Made by a program: the position numbers and the translations under genes. This document shows positions 34,986 to 47,885 of a stretch of DNA of 64,000 nt, in pieces (positions within the stretch are counted from its first letter, which is position 1; the number at the start of each line of letters is the position of its first letter). Origin of the DNA: Poecilobothrus nobilitatus. Lineage: Eukaryota > Arthropoda > Insecta > Diptera > Dolichopodidae. Location of the stretch: the NCBI GenBank assembly GCA_947095535.1, contig OX352774.1, forward strand, positions 80,848,416 through 80,912,415, read 5' to 3'. The notes under the pieces are model-generated. The model was given only the letters and a program-made list of their open reading frames with translations, searched no databases and was not told the DNA's origin.

Positions 34986-37900
34986 CAAAATGTGATTAAT
35001 ATATTTGAAATTTTGTTTGTTTTGGTTGTTTTTTATTGTTTGTTATATAAATTTAAAAAATGCGTTAGAACAGAATTAGAGTTCAAAATTTATAACTCAC
35101 AGATGAATTTTATAAAATTTTGTATATAATTTGTTACGTAATTATCATTTATATTAAAAATTACAAGCATTTATTGTTTAGTAATCTAAATATTTAGGAA
35201 TAATATAAGTTTCTAAATACTGCGGCTTTAAAGTAGTAGTATATATGTATTTACGTTTATTCCTTGTTTTGAGAATTAATTTGAATGACGGAAAAATTAA
35301 GTAGGTACTAAAAGATATACAAGAACAAATCTTGCATTTCTTATAATTATACACTTGGCTTTTTTTTCTTTTCCAAAATTTCGTTATTAGAAATTTGACA
35401 TTTTATGCTTCAATTTTTAAAAATGGAAAAAAGAATTAAATTTTTATCTATACTTTAATTTTCAAATCACTGCGCTGTCTAAAAGTTTTTTATATATTTA
35501 TACCTATTTTTTTTTTTCAATTTTTATTTTGTTGGAAATTTTTTTTTTGAATAGTTAGTTTTATTTTATATTTGCACTTTTTATTTTTGTGAGGTGTGGA
35601 AATTGTTATTAAGAACTGCAAAGAAATACAAGAAATGCGATTACCACTAAACCTTATCTCATTTTTCAGCAAAATTTATTTGATTACTTCTATGTATATG
35701 AAGTGATAGTAATATATAGTATTTAATTGAATCACTAATTAAAATGTAACTGATAAATTATCAGCATAGTATACCGGTTAGAAGATACCGATTAGAGTTA
35801 GCTTATAACTCAAAAAAAAAAAAATAGCTGGTATAATCGTATAATTTAAATCTGTACCCTTCCCTTAGTAGACTAAATTATTGGTTTATTATGATTTATG
35901 AATATTACTTGCCCGTTATTTAGATTTCATATTACATAATAGTTTTTAAGAGCCATTAGAATCATTTTATTGTAGTGCATGTCTTCAGAATATTAATTTT
36001 TAAATAATGTTGTATACTTATTAACAGACGTCTATTATTCTTAAAAACAAACGCAAAATGCCATTCATAAGTATGTTTTTTTTCCTTGCCACTCCTATGA
36101 GGAGTATAGCCAACGCATCAACTAAGCCTATTTATTATTCATATTTGACTAAGCTTCAGTTCCTTGAATCATTAATTTCAACAAGCTGTTGATTACTCGG
36201 CTGTAGCTATTGTACAAGACTAAGACCTTTCTTTTTTATTTCTACGCCATCTATTTTCTTATACAAGAATTATGATTTATCATTATTTTATTATATATAG
36301 CTATCACATATGATATTAATTATAATTCATAGGACATTTATACTTATTTTTAATTTAATTACATTCTTCTATATGACCCAGCCGGATTTTGAACCTGAGA
36401 TCTTTCATGTGTACTTAAGTATGTATATATAAAGAAAATTAATCAAACCAAAGATTTTATTTACTTTCATTTAGATCATGTTAATAACATTTCATTGTTA
36501 TTTGGTCTGAAAGGGTTAATTTAACTAAAAATATTAAACATAAATGCAAGTTTAATATCAAAAACAAAATTCAATTAAATCCCATTTAATTCAATCATAA
36601 ATAACATAATATTTAATATAAACTATTACCGAAAATCATTTCTTTAAATAAAAAAGTTCAATAAATGGTTTTTTTTCCCAGAAAAAACTATTAAAATTTT
36701 TAATTATGACTTTAAATCAAAATTTATTGCATTAAATTTTCATAGTACACGATCAAAAAAAAAAAAAAAGTACATACATAGATACATACATATATAAATT
36801 GCAATCGTCATATTATTGAACTTGTAACATGAACAAAAATTTTTTTTATTTTATTTTTTAAAAATTGCATCACAGAATTGCAATCGAATACATTGTATAT
36901 ACATATATTAAAACTTCTTCCTTGATGCTTCTTCCTAAATAGCTCAACTATTTTAAATGAATATTATTTTGTATCATTCATTCATATGACACCAATTAAA
37001 ATAAGAAAAAACAATATTTGGATGAACAAATTAATATTTATTGGATTGTGGTTTTCGTGTGTATTGGTTAGATAATTATTTGTATAGTGGTCTGGTCAGC
37101 CGAAAAAAGCTCATCATCATAAAAGTATTATGAAGTTTTTTGAACCTTTGAGGAAGAAATAACAATATTTTCAACTTTTTTTTAATTGTTTTGTTTTTTT
37201 TTTTTTCTACCGCACCATAAACGATTTTTATTTTTGTTGTGAGTTGTGGTACAAAATGCTTTCATGCAACATTTCATGTATCTCTAATGTATATGTTAAT
37301 ATATGTATGTATGTATGAATTTATAGTTATATTATATATATGTATGTATGTATGTATATGCATTTTTATTTTATATAAATTGGTTCAACATTAATAATTT
37401 TGTGATGAAGAAAGTGGTTTAACTAGTTACAACAGACAATACTCAATATTTTTTGTTTTTTTTTTATTATTAAATATAGAGTTGCCGGTTATTATTAAAT
37501 ATTTAAATGTAAACTTGTATAAAAAAGAGTAAACAACTAATTTAAAATAAATTATTAAAAAATATGGTAATACCAAAAAATATGGTAATAATTCCATTAT
37601 ACGTACTTTAATAAATATTAAAATTATTTTATTTTATTATATACATCTATAAACATTTGACTATGCATCTAGAATCTAGATAGTATTTAATCATTTTATT
37701 TAGAGAATCCTAGAAAATGTTTTTGAAACGGTTCTTGGGAGTTTTTGGAATGGCTCTTCTTTAAAAAAATAAAAATAATACTGTGCAAGTATTCAAGTAC
37801 AAAAGTTTCTAACGCAATCTTAAAAAGACTAAAAATTTTGGCTTTTAGCACTATAAATTGAAAGTTTACCCTATATTATTGGTTGGAATTTAAAATTTAA

Positions 37901-38863
37901 TTGCCCTTCATAGCAGAAATAACAATAATCACACAAATAGCTGGAGGATATCGACAATATGTTACCGATAACCTGTGTAGTGAGGGATATTGTTATATGT
38001 ATCTGTATTCAGACAAACTACAATCATTACAAGTCAGTTTTGTATTTCTTATTATGTTAATATTTCTTTTTCTACACGAGTGATTCGCATATTTTGCTGG
38101 CATTTGTACAATCCAACCAAATAAGTTGTATGAATTTAGAGGTTTAAATGTTGCCAGCTCTTTTGAACAATAACAATGATTTTTACTTGAATAACATTTT
38201 CTTTAACATGAATAAAATGTCACTTTTTGTTAATTGCATATGTATTTATATTTTCATTGTTTTATATGGAACATTATTGAGCACATACTAAACCAAAATG
38301 AAAACAATATTTTGAGATAAGTAATTTTATTATGAACGATTCGAAACAAAATTCGGAAAAAAATAATTTTAAATTAACGTAGACAGTTTTAAGTTCTTAA
38401 AAAACAAAAAAAAAAAAACAAATTACAAAGATTTATACTAAATTGTAAAATTAATTTTTTTAAATATAAATAAGAGGAAAAGTTAAAGAAAATAAATAAT
38501 AAGGTTTAATACTAATATAAAAAATACAAAGTAAAATTAATTTTCGGAGCAAAATTGTTGTTTATCAATTTATAGGGAACAAATTTGTTTTATATGGTAC
38601 AAATAGTAATGGTTTTTTGTTTAAAATTTTGTTTAGATAGAATAGAAAATAAAAAAAAAAACAACGAAAAATCGTATCAATGCATTTTGAAAATTTTTAA
38701 TTTGTAGAAAATGCAACAAATTGTATATTTAGGTATAAAAAAAATAAAAGAAAATAATTTAGATGAAAATTTATTTAGAAATTTTACGAAATTTTATGGT
38801 GCTTAAAATGAATCTTGTCAAAAAAAAAAAAACATACATACATATATGTATGTATATAATGGG
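34986..38863. other. AT-rich spacer
   Basis: No gene is supported. A GC-richer stretch at 36085-36250 contains a small palindrome, ACTCCTATGAGGAGT (36091-36105), and may be a repeat fragment. TATG microsatellites lie at 37302-37316 and 37340-37360. A 60-codon frame at 37901-38083 (GGYRQYVTDNLCSEGYCYM) is not recognised. Confidence 0.5.
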
Positions 38864-39239
38864 GGTTTTATACGGGTATTCTTTTTCTGCTGTATTCTTT
38901 TTTAAAAACCTCCCTTATAACAGCTTATCTTTTACACGGGTATTCTTTTGAATACCAAATTTTTTGTGTGTGTTAGTGTATATATCATTTTTATATGATA
39001 CCACTACTTTGTTTAAAATATAAAATGCAATTAAAATGCGTATTCAAACAGAAAAAATGTTTACCCCAAAACAAAATTTATCAATGTATTGGTTTTACAA
39101 CAGCGAGAATTATCTATAATTTGCGCTGAAAAATAAGTCTACAAAAGAATACGAGTGTAGAGTTTTTTCTTTACGTCTTTTACCTCTTTCCTAAAAGCAA
39201 AAAGAATACAGCAGAAAAAGAATACCCGTGTAAAAAACC
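38864..39239. mobile_element. MITE-like element with about 40-bp inverted repeats
   Basis: Left end GGTTTTATACGGGTATTC, continuing TTTTTCTGCTGTATTC, is matched inversely by the right end GAATACAGCAGAAAAAGAAT, then ACCCGTGTAAAAAACC. There is a 2-base indel and otherwise close to perfect agreement over about 40 positions. A second, inner inverted pair (TTTACACGGGTATTCTTTT near 38931 and its inverse AAAAGAATACGAGTGTAGA near 39142) lies inside. It has no coding frame. It is a short non-autonomous DNA transposon of unknown superfamily. Confidence 0.8.
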
Positions 39240-40767
39240 GCAATTATTGTCGCAATCTTCTATCGGAGTATTTAAAAAATTCAAGAAGGGAACAGATTAA
39301 ATGTAGATAAATACCGTATACTGCGTTATATAAACATTAAGCTATTCTAATGTTATTCGTTTTTGTTATAAATATATACTTATTATTATTTACTGTTAAT
39401 ACATTGCATTAATTTAAATAATTAAATATATACATTGTAATTAGTGATTATTAGTAATGATATTTTTTTAATTAAAATTCTTTTAACTAGTAAATTAATA
39501 GGTTTTAAAGTTTTATCTTTTTATCTTAGTAATTCATTTTTTATACAAGCATAATATTAAAGCAGAATAAATAATTATAGAATTAAACTGCATAGTATAA
39601 GTTGTTGGTGTAACAAGTGACATTTTAAATTCCATTTTGATGTTGTCATTTTATTACACAATTCAAATGAAACATAAACTTTAATTTTTTTTAATTTATA
39701 TGTCAAAAGATTTTATATGTATGTAGATGTTAGTTGAAATTTTGATCTTAATAAAACAAAAAAAAAAAAATATAAATTTTAGATTCGGTTTAAAGTTTAA
39801 CATAACTAATTAAATAAATAATATCTAATGTACTATTTTATATTGATACTGTATTTATATATGAATGGTTTTATATTTTTTTTACATTTAAATATACACT
39901 TATCAAAAATCAAAAAAAAAATAGATAGGTATGTAATAAATATTAATGTATGTTTATATGTATATTATGTATAGATTAAATTAGGTCCGATGAATTGTGT
40001 GGAGCGAAACATAAATAAAACGATAAACCTTTTTTATTTGATTTATACTTTTCGGGTTATTCATAATGGATATTTTAAATTTTTATAAAAAATTCCTATT
40101 CAGTTCTTAAGAAAATTTTGAATTCATAGAAATGTCAATAACATATGATTTGTATAGACTTATTAGACCAATTATAATACATTTATAATAGTGAAGTTTA
40201 AAGGTTACCCATATTACAGAATTTCTTAATAAATATTAGTACCTTCTTAAAGGAGAAAAATTATTATTGATTAGCCAAAAGGTAATATTAGAATCTTGAT
40301 AAATGTTACAATCACAATTAATGTGAAAAGTTTATATTTGAAAAGCTGTATAAAACTTAATCATCACAACTTAATAGCGAAATATAATTTATAAATTTTT
40401 CAAATATATTATTTTTGTGGGATTATTGTCACAAACTTGTATTTCATTTAACTGGATGCCTATTGCCACGTCTTGTATTTTCATTTTCTTAGATTTAATT
40501 TGGCAATATTTTGATTGATGGATTTTCATTTAACTGGACTTTATTTGACTATGTATTAGATTTGAATGGATTTCATTTTCGCTTGCATAAAACTTAAGAT
40601 CAACCTTTCCATAATTTTCTGTGCTAACTTTTATATATTCGAAACTGTAAAAAATATACGTGATTCAAGCAAATGAAAACTGTGAAAGCCTATTTTATAT
40701 TAATTAAAAAAAAACTTGACAAATAACGCTTTAAATCTTTATTTTATGTATTTATTTATAATTGTTT
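39240..40767. other. AT-rich spacer
   Basis: Nothing recognisable apart from homopolymers and TATG-rich words. Confidence 0.5.
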
Positions 40768-40796
40768 ATACCAGTCACATACAATGTGACAGGTAT
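40768..40796. repeat. 13-bp-arm hairpin
   Basis: ATACCAGTCACAT, a 3-base loop, then ATGTGACAGGTAT. The arms agree at 12 of 13 positions. It is followed by GCCAGTCTGTCCC, loosely like the head of the GTCCGTCC repeat, so it may be the end of a diverged copy. Confidence 0.55.
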
Positions 40797-42405
40797 AATT
40801 TGCCAGTCTGTCCCTTCCGGGGATGTTCTTAAGTCTTAGCTTTAAATTTTATGAGTACAAATTTCAAATGATAAATATTTACATCGTATAAATAGTAGTT
40901 CTTGATGAAAGTATTTAACACGGCAATGCATTGAATTTTAACAACTTTGGTTTTGCAAAAGCTAATATAAAAAAAAATAACGGTACACTTACATTTTTCT
41001 TCCTCAGTTAAATATATTTAAATATGAAAAAATTGTAATGTATTTTATGAAAATAAAGCATGACAGTTAAAAAAAAAACAAAACAAATCAAATATTTTTG
41101 TACTACTTTATTTAAGATCCAGATAATCAGATCGCAAATAAAGTGGTTAAAACTTGTTAATATGTATAAATAGTTATAAAAAAAAAACAAAATAAATCCA
41201 CTTTACAAAATCTTAAGCTTTTAGTAATTTAATTGGCAACGGAAACACTTTTTTTCTTTTCGATTTTCTTGTCTATCATGGAAGTAGTTAAAAGTTTAAC
41301 AAACAAAAGCTAAGCGTGCTGCTCTCAATATATTATTAAAAAATAAAAACAAAGAAAAAAAAAAAACAAAAACAGACAACTTGTAACTTTTTTACGCTTA
41401 TTAAATTATACATGACATCACAAACGATTAAAATAAGAATGTAAAATCAAAATAAAAATAAAACCAACATAAAACATTAAAAAAAATATTGAAGATGAAG
41501 ATGAAAAGAAGCATAAAAACATACATACATACATATATGTATGATGTCGTAATATCTAAACTGCAACACAAAAAATATTATTACAGTTATAAGTATCTAG
41601 ATACATATGTACATATGTGTATAATATATTGAATTCCGTTGATTATTCAACACTTTTAGTTGTTTAACTATTTTTTTTTTTTATTGCAAAAGGAAATTGT
41701 CTTACATTTACCATTTGTCTGTTCATTTGGCACAAAAAGGCATAATTTAATTTTTAGTTCATTTTAATTTTCTGTCATATGTCATAGCAAAAATAATAAC
41801 ATTTTTAGCTATTAGAAAATACAGCAAAAATTTAAAATAGTTTAATTAAAAGATTTTGTCTTGATTATATGCTACTTGCTAAGATAAAAATGAAAAATAA
41901 ATATGCTGAAGAAGATTAAATTGAAGAAGATCGGGTAACAATTTCTCTTTATTAAGAGAAACAGTAAGATCATTTACAGTAAAACTGAAAATTCTGATAA
42001 AAGTTTTTGCACTATACACATATAAATCTATGTTTACAATATGGCAACATCCTAAATAGTCTGAATAAGGTCAATTATGGCTATTACAAATCTAATCGAT
42101 AATTCCTATTTTTTAAAACAAAAACTTTCTAAAACGATAACACATAAATTTTGGTATTTTAAATCCAAATTAAAAAAAAACAAAAAATAAATTTATCTTT
42201 GTATAGCAAAATGAAGCTCAAAAGAATGATGTAAATTCAGTAAGATTTTTTAACATTCAGGTTTAAAAAAGTTATGTACATTTTAAAACCTAACCTAATA
42301 CATCTAATTAAGATTAAAAAAAAATGCAAATTGAAATATGATTTATAGCGGACTCATTAGAATATTAGTTATTACATATTTTAGCATAAAAACCAATGAA
42401 ATACA

Positions 42406-42725
42406 TCGCGACATCCAAATTGCATAAAAAGAGCGTTTGGATGCGCTACAAATACACATAAAGTTTTTTAATGTATTGTAAAACCGATGTTTCGCGTCTA
42501 AATGCAATGTAAATGTAATACAATTTAGAACACATTTTCGCCGGTTAAATAACAATTCAAATTCACTGTCAAATTGTCAAAGATAAATTAAAAGTGTCCA
42601 GAAAATTTTATATGCAAAAATTTTAAACAAACGCACATCGTAGGCGGTGTACAAACTATCATAATCCAATTTGGATCATGATACTTTACATCGGACGCTT
42701 TTTTTATGCAATTTGGATGTCACGA
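42406..42725. mobile_element. MITE-like element with about 33-bp inverted repeats
   Basis: Left end TCGCGACATCCAAATTGCAT followed by AAAAAGAGCGT. The right end, read inversely, is TCGTGACATCCAAATTGCAT followed by AAAAAAAGCGT. The flanking bases ACA occur on both sides (left before 42406, right after 42725), a possible 3-bp target duplication. Length 320 bp, no coding potential. Confidence 0.75.
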
Positions 42726-42777
42726 ACAGACTGAAAATCTGCACAAATTGCAAAAGAAAAGAAAATTACTAAAACAT

Positions 42778-43330
42778 GCAGTATGTAAAACTAAGGATTT
42801 TTAAAGGTGTACGTTTTCTAAAAGAGAATAAAAGCAGTTTAGAATTGTGACTTGAATCAAAATTTTGAAAGGAAAAATTATGAAAAATCAAGATACAATT
42901 TCTTCAATTTTAAGGAAATTTTATATAATTAAAAGAAGTTTTTAACACATGTAAAAATATAATTTTAAAAGTTTAATTTTTGCGTTTTACTTTGGAAAAA
43001 TGTACATAGATTAAACATGTCCAAAAAGCAGAAAGAGCAAATTTTCAATTTTTGTTTTTCATAAGGAGAGGTATAAAAAAATTTTTTGAAAAAACTAATA
43101 CTAAACATATTTTTTTTCTCAAAAGTTCTAACTAAAAATATGAGTTATAAATAAAGAAAACTGTTCCAAAATTTTGTTTTCACATAACGGTAAATTTAAA
43201 TATTAAATTGCAAAAAAAAATTGTGTAATTGTTATATTAATTTTTGAATACAAAAAAATGTCCTGTCGTTTCGCATTTTTAGATTGAAAAGATGCCTAGT
43301 ATAAATATTCAGATATATCCATTTAAAACA
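42778..43330. repeat. dispersed repeat with partial matches at 51705 and 47395
   Basis: GTAAAACTAAGGATTTTTAA and AGGTGTACGTTTTCTAAA (from 42786) resemble GTAAAACTAACGGTTTTTAA and AGGCGCACATTTTCCTAAA at 51706. Both are followed by an AAAAG...TTTTTAACACATG or TTACCACATG word. At 43258, AATGTCCTGTCGTTTCGCAT and TTTTAGATTGAAAAGA match AATGTTCTATTGTTTCACAT and TTTTAGATTAAAAGA at 47395. These are diverged pieces of unclassified repeats. Confidence 0.4.
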
Positions 43331-44204
43331 AAACACTGCAATTCCAATAAAGATAATATTTTTCACTTCCCTTTTTTTATAGCTTTCATAACAAAAATAC
43401 CGGCTTTTTTTTTTTTTTTTGAGTATTACACAAATTTTTAACCGAATATCTTTAGCAAAGTCTTTTTGTATTTGACAAAGTTTAATTGTTTGTATGACAC
43501 TATAATATTACATTTGATTATACATACGTATGTACATAGTTTGTAAATATGTCTATAGTTAATGGTAGTCATAATAATAAAACAATATGAATAATCAATA
43601 AACTTTTGAAAAAGAAGCTTTTTTAATATACATAATAATAAAGTAATTATAAGGTGGTGTACAAGTAAAAAAAAAAGTAAAACAGGTAAAAAATTATTGC
43701 TTACAACAAGTATAATATTTTTATACTATATATATTAGTATTCAGGTGCATTTACCTTGACTTTGAAAAAATTATTGAATTTGAAATGAATTGAAGAGAG
43801 AAAAAATAAAAATTAACATCTACGAGCATATGGAAATGTGTTTATGTACTAAATTCGATACGTGGTAAAATTTTTATTAATAGTAAATTAATTGATTTCA
43901 GATTAAATTTTAAAAGCGTTGTGATATTATACAAATTGTTATTAATTTTATATTCATGATAATTTAAAAATAAAAAAACGAAAAAGAAGTATTATGTATC
44001 ATTAAAATTAAATAGGAATCCGAACCAGATTATCTTAAATGATAATAAAATTTTTTATAAAACTGGATTCATATTCCATTAAATTGTTCAGTACTAGGTA
44101 CTTAAATTTAATTTATTGTTTGAATATAAAAAGTGAAAATATATTTTCTTATGAAATGTTTTTTTTTTTACCTGTAATCATTTTTATCACCTTTTCCAAA
44201 AATA

Positions 44205-44420
44205 ATTTTGACTAAATTTATTTATTAGTTTTACACTGTCTGTTCGTCCGCATGTTTACAAAACTTCTAAACCGTTTCAATTAGATTAATGAAATTTTGA
44301 CCCCATGGATAGATCTCTAAATAAAAAATTAATGCTGCGGAACATTTTTTTCATATGTAGCTTCACTTTAACGTTAAAAGTTGCAGTCTCTGGCAAATAG
44401 TTATTAAAACTTTTTTTTTC
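44205..44420. repeat. GTCCGTCC-head dispersed repeat, copy 3 (short)
   Basis: CACTGTCTGTTCGTCCGCAT, GTTTACAAAACTTCTAAACC and GACCCCATGGATAGATCTC line up with 49715-49815. The copy ends soon after GTTAAAAGTTGCAGTC, within the first body unit. Confidence 0.65.
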
Positions 44421-45012
44421 GCAGCACAGCCGCAGTGGTAAATTGTTGTTTTATTAGTTCTTTTTGTTTGCTTGAATTTATCTATAAAAAAATTAGAAGG
44501 CTAAAAATACATTACAACAAAGAATTTTCTTCTTTTCTTTTTTTTTGACTGAATCAAAACCGTAATTTTTTCTTCTCTATTCTAAAAAACTGCACAAGGT
44601 TGAATGGCCAAAAAACTTTGAACTTGACCTAATTGCTTCTACTTGACGATTACGTTTAATTCTTTGATTTTATTTTCGATCCGGAATATACTTTTCGACT
44701 TTTGAAAAAAGCTTTAAAGAAGAAAAAACATGGCAATAAATGTCAATTGTGGAAAGTCATCTAAAACAAAATTTAAAAGAACAATAATTAGTCGTGTTTT
44801 TTTTTTTTTATGTTTTATAAATATATTTGTCAGAACCAAAATGAAGACGACTCTAGAGTTCAGATGAATTAGATGCTCATATAAAGTCAAATACTTAAGT
44901 AACTATATGTTTTTGATTTTATTTGAAGAACAAAATTCTTTGTTTTTAATTTTTTTTTTGTAGGTAAATTCAAGCAAGCAAAAATAACGAATAAAACAAC
45001 AATTGACCATTG

Positions 45013-45518
45013 CTGCTGGAGTGCGTTTCGTTTCTTACTCCGAGTAGGGTATATTAATTGCAAAAAAGAGAAAATTTTATATGATTAACTATACCGCACC
45101 TTAATTTCAAAACGACTAGAGTTAAATATGAATTTGAACTGTCATAATTAGATTGGAACATTTATTTATTTCAAACAAATAATGGAGTTTTCCAAAAAAA
45201 AAGTTAATTTTAAGAAGTATTATAAGTTCAATTGAACGATTTCGTTTACAATTATTTTAATATGTAAGTTTATAATGTTAAAATTTTAAATAAAAAACAA
45301 TAATGACACTTCATAAGACTTTGATATTTTGAACACTTCTGAATTCTTCTCGCGAGTAGGAAAAAATTAACTCTATTATCTTGATTCTGCTGTTTCGAAA
45401 CAATATTTGTGACGTCAGAGAGTTTATTTTACTCCACTACGTTTTTTCGAAACGACTTTTATCTGTCATAGTGTTAACTAAACACCAGAGAGTTAGAAAT
45501 GAAACGCGCTCCTGTGCT
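45013..45518. mobile_element. possible TIR element, about 0.5 kb
   Basis: GCTGCTGGAGTGCGTTTCGT followed by TTCTTACTC (45013-45041) is matched in inverse orientation by GAGTTAGAAATGAAACGCGC, then TCCTGTGC (45490-45517). About four fifths of positions agree. The interior has short direct repeats (AAACGACT...CTGTCATA twice) and no coding frame. No clear target duplication was seen. Confidence 0.55.
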
Positions 45519-46569
45519 GTAATACTTTTATGAATCAATATAAAATTTTTGCTATTTCGTATTTAAATTTACCGTTATACAAAATCATACTTTTACAAAA
45601 TGTTAACCTTATATTCTTATCTTGCTATTTTGAGAGGAGAAAAATTTTTGATAATTAGCATATATGTACATTACATCAGGAAAAAAGTTTTTATTTTTAC
45701 CTGTTTAAAAGCGATTAGTGGTCAAAAATTTTTTGAAAGCTGCAATTTGATCATCTCTCCAATATTAATTAAAGCTTCAATATTATATTTTTACGTGCAT
45801 TAAACGGTTTCTTATATAACTAAAAAAGGGATTTCTTAAAATTTGAAGAAAGTGCCGTTTGATTTTTCGCAATTTTTTTGATACATCAAAAGATGTTTTA
45901 TTATTTTTTTTGAAATATGCTCTTTAAAAAACTTTGCTTTTACATATTGCCTTGTTTTTTTGTTGGTCTTTGAATAACTTGTCCAGTGGAAATCATAAAA
46001 AATGAATGACAATATGATAATACAAAAAAAAATTTTTTTAATGTAAATAATCGCAAATTTCCTAAAACTGAATAAAATTAAACAAATAATAATAATTTTG
46101 GTTTAATTTAAACTAAAATCTTTAAGTTATGAAATAATTTTCTCTATTACAAATGAAATTTCAATTACAGCTGTTTTATTAGCCGGCTTAACACAATGAA
46201 AATAAAGCTTATTTTTTGCATAAAAGTATTATCTTTGTAAATATCATAAGTCGTACGTAAGTTTTTTGTGAGGAAAAAAAATTGTATGGAGGAGCTGGGG
46301 TTAGACCTGAGAGATTATAATAATATAATTTCACCTCTATATGAAAATCTTTCGCCGAGCGATCGTAGTTGTAAAGTATAAGTGTGAAGCACATATACAT
46401 ATAGTTTCAATCATCAATCTTTTGTGTAGACATATTTTCTACATCTTTCTGCTGTTTGTATGTACCTATTTATAAATATAAAGTTGATTTTCAAAAATTA
46501 TATTTTGGAATATAATTATTTAAAAACAAACAATTTTTGGATGAAAAGATTGAAAAGAAATTAGAAGTG

Positions 46570-47400
46570 CTGTATATACAAGGTTGGCGAATTTGGACTG
46601 ATTGATTTGAAAAATGCTTATAGTTTTTTATTTTTAAATTTTTTTATTGTATTTTTTTTGAAGATAATAAAAAACTTTATAATGTCATCATACTCAGTGC
46701 AAAAACATGTAAAAATTGTTGAATTTTATTATGGTTCCGGACGATCAATTTTTTGAACAATCTTATTATGAGCGAAGCACATAAATGGTTATGTCAATAA
46801 ACAGAACTGCCGAATTTGGGGTACGGAGAATCCGAAAATAGTGCATCAGCGATAATTACACCCTCTCAGATGCACTGTTTGGTGTGGAATTATGGCAGAT
46901 AGATCGGTCCATATTTTTTCGAAAATAAAACTGAGCATCCAGAAACCATGTCTCGGGTGGTATACCGGACCGTGTTGAAAAATTTTTTACGTCCGGTAGT
47001 TCTCAATAACCGTGTTATATGGTTCCACCTCATACCGCCAGAAAATGGCGATTTTGCGAGTCCTTTTCGATGACTGAATAATTTCAAAAAATGCTGATTT
47101 CATGTGGATACCTCGTTTCCCAAATTTGGCGGCCTCTGATTTTTTTTTGTGGCGTTTCTTGAAGGAACGAATTTAAGTTAACAAACAACAAAATGTTTAG
47201 GAAATAAAGCAAATATTCGCACAGAAATTGCGCAACGTACTCCAAAATGTCTTAAAAAAAGCCATTTACTGCCAACAGGAAAATGGAAGCCATTTAAAAT
47301 CATTTTTCACATTTAGCTTAAAAAAAAATACTAATTTATACTTTCATTTAAAAAATAAAATAAAAAACGTTCGCATTAATGAGAAAACTTAAGAAATGTT
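46570..47400 (+). mobile_element. decayed mariner-type transposase relic
   Basis: A shifting-frame translation follows a Tc1/mariner-superfamily DDE transposase of the kind common in insects. The N-terminal helix-turn-helix start is MSSYSVQKHVKIVEFYYGSG (46682). NCRIWGTENPKIVHQ follows in another frame near 46808, then MHCLVWCGIMADRSVHIFFE, then VLKNFLRPVV. W-F and then PHTAR follow near 47023, and PNLAASDFFLWRFLKERI lies at about 47121-47174. The Q-Q-D-G block between WF and HTAR, which carries the second catalytic Asp, is missing. Stops and frameshifts are many. The left boundary may be the ACAAGGTTGGCGAATTTGGA word at 46579; the right inverted repeat was not identified. Confidence 0.85.
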
Positions 47401-47561
47401 CTATTGTTTCACATTTTTAGATTAAAAGAATATTCAGTGGAAGTTAAGTTATACTAATTTAAATATAGCGGGTACGAGCTCAAATTCTGCCCAGGTAGTA
47501 AGTTTTTTAAGTATAAGTATAAAGAAATATTAGTATTCAACATAGATTAGATTATTCCTAT

Positions 47562-47885
47562 TTAAAGAATATAAGCCACACTGCGACCTTTTGATGTAGA
47601 TCTATTGTGCTCCGCGTGTTAATACGTGTTGTAGATTTTGCCTCCAATTATAATGCTTCTGCCAACCCTACTGTCTTTACCAAGAAAGTAAAAAATCTGA
47701 ATAAGGTTCTTCAGCGCTGACACTTCATCTTCGATAAAATAATATGCTCCTATAAATGCTCCATATGCTCCATATAACTTGCTCGGAGTTTGTATGTATC
47801 CTGAAGTCACTTCTCTTCTTGGCAGAATCTGCATATACCGTAATTTTCTATTCCAATTTTCTCTAAGTGTTCTTTTAGACGACAA
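47562..47885 (-). mobile_element. LINE endonuclease fragment
   Basis: A minus-strand frame of 88 codons, then one stop and continued open reading. Key part: LKNLIQIFYFLGKDSRVGRS, then IIIGGKIYNTY, stop, then HAEHNRSTSKGRSVAYIL. This matches the spacing of the apurinic-type endonuclease of Jockey/R1/I LINEs (IIGGD.N.H...W......S.GR.L...L). The Asp-Asn of the GGDFN motif is altered (GGKIYN). It is less AT-rich than its surroundings. Not a host gene. Confidence 0.5.

Noticed and set aside
46160..46400. Possible third SINE family (GGGGTTAGACCTGAG resembles a B box)
   Set aside because: No A box at the right distance and no second copy in the window.
46890..47087. 65-residue minus-strand frame
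   Set aside because: Antisense to the recognisable mariner transposase motifs on the plus strand.
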